Part shown: in pieces, positions 8,170 to 16,376 of the stretch
Layout: each line of letters opens with the position of its first letter
Numbering within the stretch: position 1 is the stretch's first letter
NCBI RefSeq assembly: GCF_000014805.1
Contig: NC_008570.1
Coordinates: 1,679,001 to 1,743,000 of the forward strand
Direction of reading: 5' to 3'
DNA: 64,000 nt
Source: Aeromonas hydrophila subsp. hydrophila ATCC 7966
Lineage (GTDB): Bacteria > Pseudomonadota > Gammaproteobacteria > Enterobacterales > Aeromonadaceae
Made by a program: the position numbers and the translations under genes
The notes under the pieces: generated by a model
What the model was told of the DNA's origin: nothing
What the model saw: the letters and a program-made list of their open reading frames with translations, nothing else
Databases searched by the model: none

Positions 8170-8790
8170 TCAACGCAGGGTGTGGTAACCGCTCCAGAGC
8201 CGGGTCAGGGTGGTGATGGCGCAGAGCAGGGCAAAGCCGTAGGCGAGGGGGGCGAAGGCGGCGGGCCACAGGCACATCAGCACGAACAGGGCGATGGTCT
8301 CGCTCCCCTCGGTGAGGCCGCCCAGATAGTAGAGGGATTTGTGGTGGTAGACCGGATTGTCGATGCCCCGCTTGCCCGCCATGATGGCAAACACCAGAAA
8401 GCTCGAGCCGGTGCCCATGAAGGCAAACAGCAGGGTGGCGGCGGGCAGCGCATTGGCGGGGGCGGCGAGGGCAAAGCCCAGCACCACGGCGGCGTAGAAG
8501 ATGAAATCCAGCGTGATGTCGAGAAAGCCGCCGCAGTCGGTGATGCCGGTTTCCCGCGCCACGGCGCCGTCGAGTCCGTCCAGCAGCCGGTTGAGCAGGA
8601 TCGCCGCCAGCGCCCATTGATAGCAGCCAAAGGCCAGCAACGGCAACGCCAGCATGCCGATGGCAAAGCCGGTGAGGCTTACCTGGTTGGCGCTGATCCC
8701 GGCGCGGCAGAGCGGTCTGGCGAGCCGGGTGAGGGGGCTGCGGATAACGGGGATCAGGTGGCGGTCAAACAAGGTGAACTCCTCGGTCAA
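8170..8790 (-). CDS. ynjF: CDP-alcohol phosphatidyltransferase family protein (YnjF-like)
   Basis: A 206-residue inner-membrane protein with about six helices. The family signature D-x2-D-G-x2-A-R-x8-G-x3-D-x3-D is complete: DGLDGAVARE, then GGFLDITLD (about residues 70-94), so it should be catalytically competent. Such enzymes transfer a phosphoalcohol from a CDP-activated donor; the donor and acceptor here are unknown. It overlaps ynjD by four bases (8787-8790) and is the last gene of the ynj-type operon. In E. coli ynjF likewise lies near ynjBCD, which supports the name and a role tied to the transporter or membrane protein of this cluster. Confidence 0.88.
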   Translation of the reverse strand: MTEEFTLFDRHLIPVIRSPLTRLARPLCRAGISANQVSLTGFAIGMLALPLLAFGCYQWALAAILLNRLLDGLDGAVARETGITDCGGFLDITLDFIFYAAVVLGFALAAPANALPAATLLFAFMGTGSSFLVFAIMAGKRGIDNPVYHHKSLYYLGGLTEGSETIALFVLMCLWPAAFAPLAYGFALLCAITTLTRLWSGYHTLR

Positions 8791-9452
8791 AAACAGGATT
8801 CGGTGAGCTGGAGTATGGTGCCCGGCGCGTCATCTTCGTCGTGGGTCACCAGCAGAGCGGGGATGGCCAGTGCCTTGATCTGCGCGAACACCAGCGCGCG
8901 AAAGGCGCCCCGCAGCGGCTTGTCGAGGCGGGAGAAGGGCTCGTCCAACAACAATGCCTCGGGCTCGGCCAGCAGGGCCCGCAGCAGGCTGACGCGGGCC
9001 TTCTGGCCGCCGGAGAGCGTCCCCGGCAGCTTGTCAGCCTGATTTGTCAGATCCACCTGCGCCAGCGCGGCCACTGCCTTTTCCCGCCGCGTCCCGTGCC
9101 CTTTCACGCTGGCCGGCATGCCAAACATCAGGTTCTCCGCGACCGTCAGATGGTCGAACAGCAGATCATCCTGAAACAGCATGCCGATGCGCCGCGCCTG
9201 GGGCGGCAGCTGGGTGAGCCGGCGCGCGCCGAGGGTCACGTCCCCCTCCAGCCTAAGCGGGCCGCTTGCGGGCAATACCCCCGCCAGCGCCGCCAGCAGC
9301 GAGCTCTTGCCACAGCCACTGGGGCCCATCAGGGTCAACACCTCGCCCGGCACTATCTGCAGGGCGGGCAGCGAGAGCAGCAGGTTTTCCTCCAGATAGA
9401 GGCGAAGGGGCGTGGTGCTCAGCATATGGCTATTTCCATCATGAGAGTTCAT
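8787..9452 (-). CDS. ynjD: ABC transporter ATP-binding protein YnjD
   Basis: A 221-residue ATPase subunit. Walker A is GPSGCGKSS (about residues 43-51), the Q-loop is LFQDDLLFDHLT, the signature is LSGGQKARVSLLRALL, Walker B is ALLLDEPFS, and the switch His is in LLVTHDEDD. It resembles COG4136 (YnjD), in the neighbourhood of thiamine and iron importers. An internal ATG at residue 10 (9425) is an alternative start. The first codons overlap the end of ynjC (9449-9452), indicating translational coupling. It would power import by YnjC with YnjB as periplasmic receptor; the solute is undetermined. Confidence 0.93.
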   Translation of the reverse strand: MNSHDGNSHMLSTTPLRLYLEENLLLSLPALQIVPGEVLTLMGPSGCGKSSLLAALAGVLPASGPLRLEGDVTLGARRLTQLPPQARRIGMLFQDDLLFDHLTVAENLMFGMPASVKGHGTRREKAVAALAQVDLTNQADKLPGTLSGGQKARVSLLRALLAEPEALLLDEPFSRLDKPLRGAFRALVFAQIKALAIPALLVTHDEDDAPGTILQLTESCF

Positions 9453-11125
9453 CGTGAGCCGTTCCCTTTGAGTGCCGGGTTGAGCCTGGCCGGCAGCCAG
9501 AGCGCCAGCAGATAGATAACGAGTGGCAGCAGCAGTTGCAACAGGCCGTAGAGCCCCGCCAGCCGCCGGTTGAGGCCGCTACCGATGGCCACCGCCTCGG
9601 TGGTGATGGTGACTACCCGGCCTGCGCCAAACAGCAGGGTCGGCAGGTATTGGGCCAGACTCACTGCGGCTCCGACGCCGAAGGCAAACAGCAGCGGACG
9701 GGCCAGCAGCGGCCCTTTCACCTGCCACCAGGCTCGCCACGGGGTTGCCCCCAGCAGCAGGGCACTCTGGGTGAGCCGCGGGTCGAATTGGCCATAGGGG
9801 CCGTGCAGGCAGAGATAGACGTAGGGAAAGACAAACAGCAGCTGGCTCCAGAGTACCCAGCCCCAACCGATGCCATCGCCCCCCCACCCGAGGCTGAACC
9901 AGTCCACCCCGAGCCGAATGCCGAACAGCAGGCTGGCCTGCGGCAGCAGCAGCGGCAGGCAGATGAGCCAGAGCGGCCAGGGGCGGCGGCCGGCCTGCGC
10001 CTCCAGGCTCAGCACCGCCATCACCAGCGCTATGGCTCCGCTCGCCAGCGCCAGCAGGATGCTGGTGGTGAGCAGCGGCGACAGGGTCGGCAGCAGTTCG
10101 AGCCAATAACGGCTGCTCCACTGGCTCGGCCAGAGGGCGGGAAAGGGCCAGCGCCGGGCCAGTGACCAGAGCAGCAAGGCCCCCAGCACCGCCAGATTGA
10201 GGACGATCAGGGTCGCCACGCTACCGGCAGCCAGGGCGCGGCCAAGAGCACTTGGGTTTGCTCGCCGGCCATCGAGCCAGCCGGGTTTGCCAAGGGTTCG
10301 ATGGGCCAGCTCCAGCAGCCGCAACAGGGCCAGCAGCAACGCCGTGATGGCGAGCAGCAGCAGGGCGCCGCTGGCGGTGGCGCCGCGCCAGACCAGATCC
10401 GGATCCTGATACCAGAGCCACAGGCGCACAGCCAGCGGGGCGGGGGCATCGGGCCCGAGCAACTGGGCCAGATCCACCACCGCCACCCCGTAGGCAGCCA
10501 CCGCGTAGAGGGGCAGACGCAGGGCGGGCCACAGCGCCGGCAGCAGCAGGCGCCACCAGATCTGGGGGGCGCTGAAGCCAAGGCAGGCCCCCAGCCACTG
10601 CTGACGCGCTACCCTGGCTGGGTCTTGCGCGCCGAGCGCCATCAGCAGCAGGAAGGGGGTCTCCTTGAGGGTCAAGGCGAGGATGAGCCCAAGCCCGGCG
10701 GGATCGCGCAGGGTCTGCCAGTCGGGGGGCAGCTCGAACCCGGTGAGGGCCGGCGAGAGCAGGCGCAGCAGCCAGCCGGAGGGGGCGAGCAGAAAGGCAA
10801 AGCCGATGGCAAAGGCGACGTGGGGCAGCGCCAGCAAGGGCGAGAGCAGCCGGCGCAGCCAGCCGACGGCCCGGCTGTCGCTGTGGGCCAGCAGCAGGGC
10901 GGTCAGCAGCAGGCTGGCCAGGGTCGAGGCGGCGCCAATCCACAGGCTCAGCAGCGCGGAGTGCCAGAGGCCCGGTTGGGCCAGCAGCAATTGCAGATGG
11001 AGTTGGGTCAGCCCCTCAGCCAGCAGTTGCCAGCCCCCCGCCAGCAGCGGAAGGCCAAAAACCAGGGCGCACCCTGCCGTGAACAGGGGGCGCCAATCAA
11101 GCGAAGAGCGGCCGAACCGGCTCAT
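9449..11125 (-). CDS. ynjC: ABC transporter permease YnjC (double-length)
   Basis: A 558-residue inner-membrane protein containing two permease halves of about six helices each (roughly residues 1-270 and 290-558), like the fused permeases of thiamine and ferric-ion importers. EAA-type loops occur in each half, such as LGACLGFSAPQIWWRLLLPAL and LLLGATPWRAWWQVKGPLL. It forms the membrane channel of YnjBCD. Its ATG overlaps the ynjB stop as ATGA (11123-11127), and its end overlaps ynjD, so the three are tightly coupled. Very high Leu content explains the many open shadow frames on the other strand. Confidence 0.93.
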   Translation of the reverse strand: MSRFGRSSLDWRPLFTAGCALVFGLPLLAGGWQLLAEGLTQLHLQLLLAQPGLWHSALLSLWIGAASTLASLLLTALLLAHSDSRAVGWLRRLLSPLLALPHVAFAIGFAFLLAPSGWLLRLLSPALTGFELPPDWQTLRDPAGLGLILALTLKETPFLLLMALGAQDPARVARQQWLGACLGFSAPQIWWRLLLPALWPALRLPLYAVAAYGVAVVDLAQLLGPDAPAPLAVRLWLWYQDPDLVWRGATASGALLLLAITALLLALLRLLELAHRTLGKPGWLDGRRANPSALGRALAAGSVATLIVLNLAVLGALLLWSLARRWPFPALWPSQWSSRYWLELLPTLSPLLTTSILLALASGAIALVMAVLSLEAQAGRRPWPLWLICLPLLLPQASLLFGIRLGVDWFSLGWGGDGIGWGWVLWSQLLFVFPYVYLCLHGPYGQFDPRLTQSALLLGATPWRAWWQVKGPLLARPLLFAFGVGAAVSLAQYLPTLLFGAGRVVTITTEAVAIGSGLNRRLAGLYGLLQLLLPLVIYLLALWLPARLNPALKGNGSR

Positions 11126-12309
11126 CAGTGACCGTAGCGCTCGGCCCAGGCCGCTTCGAGCCTGAGCTGCCAGCTGGGGTGGGGTTCGGCCACCGCCTTG
11201 AAGCGCAGCGCCGGCGCCGTTTGCTGGGTGGCGGGCAGGGCATCGGCCCGCAGCACGCTGGGGTCGCCCCAGAAGGCGGGTTCGGCCTTGCGCGCCTGGG
11301 CTGCGGGGCTCAGCAGGAAGTTGGCCACCACCTTGGCGCCGGCGCGGGCGTTGGCGTTGAAGGGGATGGCGAGGAAGTGGCTGTTGGTGAGCGCCCCTTT
11401 CGCCATGGCCACCGCCATCACGCTGGGGGGCAGGGTGCCGTTTTGTACCGCGCTCTGCGCCTCCTGCGGGTTGAAGCTGATGGCCATCGCCAGCTCGCCG
11501 TCATCGAGCAGCTGGCGGGTCTCGGCGGCGCTGGTGGGGAACAGCTTGCCCTTGCGCCAGAGTGTCGGGTGCAGTTCATCCAGCCAGGCCCAGAGCGGGG
11601 CGGTGACCCTGGCAAAATCGCTCTCGGTCGCCTCCCGATAGAGGGGGGCGGGGTCGGGCGTCAGCTCCAGCAAGATCTGCTTGAGGAAGCTGGAGCCGTG
11701 AAACTGGGGCGGCTTGGGGTAGGTGAAGCGGCCGGGGTGGGCCTTGGTCCAGGCGAGCAGGGCCGCTGCCGAGGTGGGCAGCTGTTCGACCTCTTCGCCG
11801 TTGACCATCAGGTTGAGCTGGCCTATGCCCCAGGGGGCTTCCAGCCCCTCCACCGGCACGGTGAAGTCCTCACTCACCGGCAGGCTGCCGTCGACCAACG
11901 CCATGTTGGGCAGCTCCCGGGTAAAGGGGGTGCCGAGCAGCCCCTGCTCCTTGAGCGCCTTGAAGTTCTCGCCGTTGACCCAGAGCAGGTCGATGGGGCC
12001 GCCACTGCGCTTGCCCGCCTGCTTGTTGGCCAGCAGTTGGCTGACGCTCTGGGCGATGTCATCCACCTTCACCTGCACCAGCTTGACCTGGTATTCGCGT
12101 GCCAGCTCCTGGCCGGCCCACACCAGATAGGCGTTGATCTCCGGGCTGCCGCCCCAGGCGTTGAAGTAGACGGTCTGCCCCTTGGCCTCCTCGAGGGTCT
12201 GCTGCCACTGCGGGTTGTCGGCGGCGTTGGCCTGAGTAAAGAGAAGACTGCCTGCCAGCAAGGGCAGGGCGCACAACAGCTGTTTGAACGAGGGCAATGA
12301 GAGTCGCAT
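11125..12309 (-). CDS. ynjB: ABC transporter periplasmic binding protein YnjB
   Basis: A 394-residue secreted protein. The signal peptide is MRLSLPSFKQ followed by a hydrophobic core and an ANAAD cleavage region (about residues 1-28). The mature protein is a periplasmic-binding fold with YFNAWGGSPEINAYLVWAG near its start and a DLLWVNGENFKALKEQ segment, which matches the YnjB/COG4134 family. The solute is unknown; the fold group includes thiamine, polyamine and iron receptors. The start at ATG 12309 is set by the signal peptide, although the frame is open upstream to 13029. It follows the TVP38-flavoprotein fusion gene by 5 bases. Confidence 0.93.
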   Translation of the reverse strand: MRLSLPSFKQLLCALPLLAGSLLFTQANAADNPQWQQTLEEAKGQTVYFNAWGGSPEINAYLVWAGQELAREYQVKLVQVKVDDIAQSVSQLLANKQAGKRSGGPIDLLWVNGENFKALKEQGLLGTPFTRELPNMALVDGSLPVSEDFTVPVEGLEAPWGIGQLNLMVNGEEVEQLPTSAAALLAWTKAHPGRFTYPKPPQFHGSSFLKQILLELTPDPAPLYREATESDFARVTAPLWAWLDELHPTLWRKGKLFPTSAAETRQLLDDGELAMAISFNPQEAQSAVQNGTLPPSVMAVAMAKGALTNSHFLAIPFNANARAGAKVVANFLLSPAAQARKAEPAFWGDPSVLRADALPATQQTAPALRFKAVAEPHPSWQLRLEAAWAERYGH

Positions 12310-12314
12310 CCGGG

Positions 12315-14483
12315 TTACCTGGAGTTGGGTCTGGCGCCGCGGCGCCAGCGGTGATAACGGGTCAGCAGCGCCAGCAGGGTGGCGGGCTGACGGGCCCGTC
12401 GCCACTCGCCCGCCAGATACTTGTTCCCCTCCATCAGGGTGGGGTAGGCGTGGATGGTGGCGAGGATCTTGCCAAGGCCGAGGCGGTGGCGCATGGCGAG
12501 CACGAATTCGGCGATCCGCTCGCCGGCGTGAGTGCCCACCAGGGTGGCACCCAGGATCTGATCCTTGCCGGGCACGGTGAGCACCTCGATAAAGCCCTGA
12601 CGCTCGCCGTCGGCGATGGCTCTGTCCAGCTCGGCCAGCTCGAAGCGGGTCAGCTCGAAGGGGATGCCCTGCGCCCTGGCCTCTTTCTGATTGAGGCCGA
12701 CCCGGGCGATTTCTGGGGTGGTGTAGATGGCGGCCGGCATGACCCGATAGTCGGCCCGAAAGCGCTTGAACGGACTGAACAGGGCATTGACCGCGGCATA
12801 CCAGCCCTGATGGGCGGCGGCATGGGTGAGCTGGTAAGGGCCCGCTACGTCCCCCACCGCCAGAATGCTGGGGTAGTTGGTGGTGAGGAAGCCATCGACC
12901 GCCACCGTGCCGCGTGGCGTCAGCTCCACCCCCAGCGCTTCGAGCCCGAAGCCGCTGACGTTGGCCACCCGGCCCAGCGCCAGCAGCAGCTGATCCCCTT
13001 CCACCACCTGCATTTCTTCGCCCCGGCACAGTTGCAGCCGGATGGGGAGATCCCCCGCGGCCGCTGGCAGATAGTCGGCTCGCTCGGCGCGCCAGCCGGT
13101 GAGCACCCGCACGCCATCGCGGGCCAGCTGTTCCGCCAGCAGCTCGGCCACTTCCCGTTCTTCACGGGGCAGCAGCTGATCCGAGAGTTCCACCAAGGTA
13201 ACGGGCACCCCAAGCAGGGCAAAACTCTGGGCCAGCTCGCAGCCGATGGGGCCGCCGCCCAGCACCAGCAGCTGGCGCGGCGCGGTGCGCAGTTGCCAGA
13301 GGGTGTCGGAGGTGAGCCAGGGCACCTGCTCAAGGCCCGGCAGCGTGGGCACCAGCGGCCGGGCGCCGGTGGCGAGCACGATATGGCGGCTGGCAAGGCG
13401 TTGGCCGTTCACCTCCACCTCCCAGGGGGAGACAAGCTTTGCCTCCCCTTGGATGCACTCCACTCCGAGTCCTTCATAGCGTGCTACCGAGTCGTGGGGT
13501 TCGACCTCCTTGATGACGCGGGTGACCCGCTCCATCACGGCGGCGAAATCGGCGCTGGCTTGGCTTGGGCCAAAGCCCAGTTCACTGGCCCGGCGCTGCT
13601 CGGCGGCAAAGCGGGCACTTCGGATCAGCGCCTTGGAGGGGACGCAGCCGCTGTTGAGGCAATCGCCCCCCATCTTGTGCTTCTCGATGAGCGCTACCTT
13701 GGCCTTCACCGCCGCGGCGATATAGCTGGTCACCAGGCCGCCGGCCCCGGCGCCAATCACCAGCAGGTTGTAGTCATAGTGTGTCGGCTTGCGGTAGGGG
13801 GCGTGCAACCGATGCAGGGCGAGGCGCCGCTGCAGGCCCTTGAGCAGCACCGGCATCAGCCCGAGCAGGGTCAGCGCCACCATCAGACCGGGGGAGAGGA
13901 TATTGCCGGTGCTGGTGAGGTTGGCGAGCTCGCTGCCCGCCAGCACGTAGACGAAGGTGCCGGGCAGCATGCCGAGCTGGCTCACCCAGTAGTAGGTACT
14001 GACTCTGATGGGAGTGAGCCCCATCAGCAGGTTGACCAGAAAGAAGGGGAAGATGGGGATGAGGCGCAGGCTCAGCAGATAAAGCGCCCCTTCCTTCTTC
14101 ATGCCGGCTTGCAAGCTGGCCAGCTTGTCGCCAAAGCGCCGCTCGACCCAGTCGCGCAGCAGAAAGCGGGCGCTGAGAAAGGCCAGGGTGGCGCCAATGC
14201 TGCTGGCAAAGGAGACCAGCAGCAGCCCCCAGACAACGCCGAACACGGCGCTGCCAGCCAGGGTGAGCAGGCTGGCGCCAGGCAGGGAGAGGGCGGTACT
14301 CACCACATAGACGACGACGAACAGCAGGGCGGCGCTGACGAAATGGCGGTCGACCAGGGCGGCCAGCTCGGCCTGACGGGCCTGCAGCTGGGGCAGGCTC
14401 AGGTAGTGACCAAGGTCGAAGGCGAAAAAGGCGCCGATGAGGCAGCCCATCACCAGCACCAGCAGCAGGCGGGAGCCTTTCAT
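12315..14483 (-). CDS. Fusion: TVP38/TMEM64 (DedA-like) membrane domain with FAD/NAD disulfide oxidoreductase
   Basis: A 722-residue two-domain protein. Residues 1-225 are a TVP38/TMEM64 membrane domain: about five helices with the family motif LRLIPIFPFFLVNLLMGLTP (139-158). Residues 235-720 are a class-I pyridine nucleotide-disulfide oxidoreductase: FAD loop GAGAGG (244-249), redox cysteine pair C275/C280 in GGDCLNSGCVPSK, NAD loop LGGGPIGCE, and the H678-E685 dyad in HAYPTLME. It lacks the N-terminal metal-binding domain and C-terminal Cys pair of mercuric reductase and carries no lipoyl-dehydrogenase partner genes. E. coli ydjX/ydjZ encode separate TVP38 proteins next to ynjA. The likely role is flavin-dependent redox chemistry coupled to a membrane protein; the substrate is unknown. 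Confidence 0.88.
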   Translation of the reverse strand: MKGSRLLLVLVMGCLIGAFFAFDLGHYLSLPQLQARQAELAALVDRHFVSAALLFVVVYVVSTALSLPGASLLTLAGSAVFGVVWGLLLVSFASSIGATLAFLSARFLLRDWVERRFGDKLASLQAGMKKEGALYLLSLRLIPIFPFFLVNLLMGLTPIRVSTYYWVSQLGMLPGTFVYVLAGSELANLTSTGNILSPGLMVALTLLGLMPVLLKGLQRRLALHRLHAPYRKPTHYDYNLLVIGAGAGGLVTSYIAAAVKAKVALIEKHKMGGDCLNSGCVPSKALIRSARFAAEQRRASELGFGPSQASADFAAVMERVTRVIKEVEPHDSVARYEGLGVECIQGEAKLVSPWEVEVNGQRLASRHIVLATGARPLVPTLPGLEQVPWLTSDTLWQLRTAPRQLLVLGGGPIGCELAQSFALLGVPVTLVELSDQLLPREEREVAELLAEQLARDGVRVLTGWRAERADYLPAAAGDLPIRLQLCRGEEMQVVEGDQLLLALGRVANVSGFGLEALGVELTPRGTVAVDGFLTTNYPSILAVGDVAGPYQLTHAAAHQGWYAAVNALFSPFKRFRADYRVMPAAIYTTPEIARVGLNQKEARAQGIPFELTRFELAELDRAIADGERQGFIEVLTVPGKDQILGATLVGTHAGERIAEFVLAMRHRLGLGKILATIHAYPTLMEGNKYLAGEWRRARQPATLLALLTRYHRWRRGARPNSR

Positions 14484-15064
14484 CAGACGTCCTTGCTATC
14501 TGGCTGGGCTGGCCGTTCGGGCTGCACCGGCAGCTGGCAGAAGCCCTGCGGGGCGATATCGAGGGCGGCGTTGAACTTGGCCGACATGTTCTGGAAGGCG
14601 ATGAGGCCGGTGAGCTCCACCATGGCGTCGTCGTCGAACCAGGGCTTGAGGCGGGCGGCCTGCTCATCGCTGACTCCATCCAGCCCGGTCATCGCCTCGG
14701 TGTAGTCGAGCACGGCCCGCTCCCGCTCGTCGAACAGCGGGCTTTCGCGCCAGTTGGCGAGCGCCTCCACCTTCTCGCTGGAGCCCGCCCGTTTGATGAG
14801 GGTCATGGCGTTGATGTCGACGCAAAAGCGGCACCAGTTGAGCTGGGAGACCCGCACCGTCACCAGGGAGCGCAGCACGGGGTCGATGGGGGAGCGCTTG
14901 CGGTTGATGACGCCATAGAGGGTGGCGACGGCGGCAAACAGGCGCGGCGAGCGGCCCCAGCACTTGCCCGGAATGAGCACCTGGCCGTAGTTGCGTTTTT
15001 GCAGCCAGAAAAAGGGGCGGATGAACCAGGCATATTCCCGATCGGGCTTGACCTCGACGCGCAT
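14483..15064 (-). CDS. ynjA: Carboxymuconolactone decarboxylase/AhpD-like protein YnjA
   Basis: A 193-residue helical protein of the CMD/AhpD family. The redox-type motif is CRFC at C78-C81 in SQLNWCRFCVDINAM, followed by ERERAVLDYTEAMT, which is conserved in the family. Such CxxC members act as thiol peroxidases or disulfide partners rather than decarboxylases. It ends one base into the ATG of the TVP38-flavoprotein gene, so the two are coupled, and a dithiol protein next to a disulfide oxidoreductase suggests an electron relay (inference). E. coli ynjA sits in the equivalent position between ydjZ and ynjB. Confidence 0.88.
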   Translation of the reverse strand: MRVEVKPDREYAWFIRPFFWLQKRNYGQVLIPGKCWGRSPRLFAAVATLYGVINRKRSPIDPVLRSLVTVRVSQLNWCRFCVDINAMTLIKRAGSSEKVEALANWRESPLFDERERAVLDYTEAMTGLDGVSDEQAARLKPWFDDDAMVELTGLIAFQNMSAKFNAALDIAPQGFCQLPVQPERPAQPDSKDV

Positions 15065-15075
15065 GGATGACCTTC

Positions 15076-15750
15076 TTATTGCTTCAAGTTGGGTTTGTAG
15101 GCCTGACCCAGCCGCTCGTTGAGGCGGATCAGAAACTCCTCTATGCGGGCCCGGTTGGTGCCCAAGTCGCTCTGCCCCTGACGGGAGGCGGAGCGCATGT
15201 CGATGCGGGTCTCCTTGGGCCCGGCAAAGACCCGCAGCGCCACGTCATCCTGAAAACCGAACCAGCCGGTGGTGACCACTGCCTCGAGTCCTTCCGGGCT
15301 TGGCCGCACCTGCCAGCCGAGCTGTTCCATCAGGGCGTGGGCCTCGGTGATCACCTCGACCGGGGAGGCGCTGGTAAAGAGAGGACCGGGTTTACCCTCA
15401 AATGCTTTCAAGGGGGCCGGATTAATCGGCAGATCCTGCGCCGTTCTGAGCTCGCTGGCCCAGTGCAACTGGGGCGGGTTGTTGGGATCCGTGCTCACAT
15501 CGTTGACCAGCGGCGTGCGCAGCGCCTGCACCACGAAGGCGAGGGGCAACAGCAGTGGGACGGCGCCCCAGCCATTGGCGCAGCGGTTGCGAGACCAGGG
15601 CAGGCGAGCCAGCAAGACGAGGGAGACGAGGGCCCCGAGCAGGCAGATGGCAAACCCCAGCCACCAGGGCCAGAGGTGAACACGGCTGCCGAGGGCGCCG
15701 GCGAGCGGCAGCAACCAGGCCAGAAGCGGCCACCACAAATATCTGGGCAT
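15076..15750 (-). CDS. DUF1499 domain membrane-anchored protein
   Basis: A 224-residue protein. Three hydrophobic segments occupy about residues 4-82, and a soluble C-terminal DUF1499 domain spans about 95-215. The domain begins with the characteristic NDVSTDPNNPP and contains SPVEVITEAHALMEQLGWQV and DIRSASR-like sequence (DMRSASRQGQSDLGTNRARI). DUF1499 function is unknown. It is the first gene of the minus-strand operon and is followed by ynjA after 11 bases. No equivalent is at this position in the E. coli ynj region as I remember it, so it may be a lineage-specific partner. Confidence 0.8.
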   Translation of the reverse strand: MPRYLWWPLLAWLLPLAGALGSRVHLWPWWLGFAICLLGALVSLVLLARLPWSRNRCANGWGAVPLLLPLAFVVQALRTPLVNDVSTDPNNPPQLHWASELRTAQDLPINPAPLKAFEGKPGPLFTSASPVEVITEAHALMEQLGWQVRPSPEGLEAVVTTGWFGFQDDVALRVFAGPKETRIDMRSASRQGQSDLGTNRARIEEFLIRLNERLGQAYKPNLKQ

Positions 15751-15801
15751 AACGGGGATCCACTGGTTATGATGGACAAGTGCCCAGAAGGATAAACTTA
15801 A

Positions 15802-16362
15802 TTGACTGATAACGTTAGTAAATTTATCTCAATCCTGCTGCTTTTCCCAAGCGTTCAGCTATGGGCGGACAGCGCCGTGCTGGCGGCGGGGGACATGTGG
15901 CGCGCCGAAGCCGTCTACGAGACCCTGCCCGGGGTCAGCCGGGTGGAGCCGGGCTACGTCAGCCAGCTGGCGGCAACGGGGTCGAGCTGGCGGGAAGTGC
16001 CACCGCGGCGCCAGGCGGTGCGCATCGACTATGACCCGGTCAAGGTGGGGTATGGCGATCTGCTCAACGTGTTCTGGCAGCTGGTGGATGGGCGCGATGG
16101 CGAGGGCCAGTATTGCAATCGGGGCCTGGCATTTGCGCCGGCCCTGTTGCCAAAGGATGACTATCAGTGGCGCTTGGCCCAGGTGAGCCTGACGCGCTGG
16201 CAGGCCTTGCACGGGCGGCCGAGCCGGGTTGCGCTCTGGCCGCAGAGCCGGTTCACGCCGGCGCCGGAGATGGAGGACTGGGCGGCGCGCCATCCCTGGC
16301 GTTTTGGCTTCTATGCCCGCCGCTGCGGTGGCTGGCCGGTGGAGCTGACCCCAGAACCCTGA
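15802..16362 (+). CDS. Exported MsrA-like protein lacking the catalytic cysteine
   Basis: A 186-residue protein. Residues 1-22 are a signal peptide with probable cleavage after LWA, so it is periplasmic. The body follows peptide methionine sulfoxide reductase A: AEAVYETLPGVSRVEPGYV, RIDYDPVKVGYGDLLNVFW, then GQYCNRGLAF in place of the usual G-x-QYRS. The MsrA nucleophile motif GCFW reads GDMW here (codons GGG GAC ATG TGG at 15889-15900), so the active Cys is Asp. Methionine sulfoxide reduction by the normal mechanism is therefore unlikely. The start is TTG 15802, nine bases after AGAAGGA. It diverges from the ynj-type operon across 51 bases. Confidence 0.75.
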   Translation: MTDNVSKFISILLLFPSVQLWADSAVLAAGDMWRAEAVYETLPGVSRVEPGYVSQLAATGSSWREVPPRRQAVRIDYDPVKVGYGDLLNVFWQLVDGRDGEGQYCNRGLAFAPALLPKDDYQWRLAQVSLTRWQALHGRPSRVALWPQSRFTPAPEMEDWAARHPWRFGFYARRCGGWPVELTPEP

Positions 16363-16376
16363 ACCGGGCCCTGAAC

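Noticed and set aside
8075..8617. Upstream extension of the mltB frame
   Set aside because: It overlaps ynjF out of frame; the lipoprotein signal peptide gives the true mltB start at 8074.
12310..13029. Upstream extension of the ynjB frame
   Set aside because: It lies inside the flavoprotein gene in another frame; the signal peptide of YnjB fixes the start at 12309.
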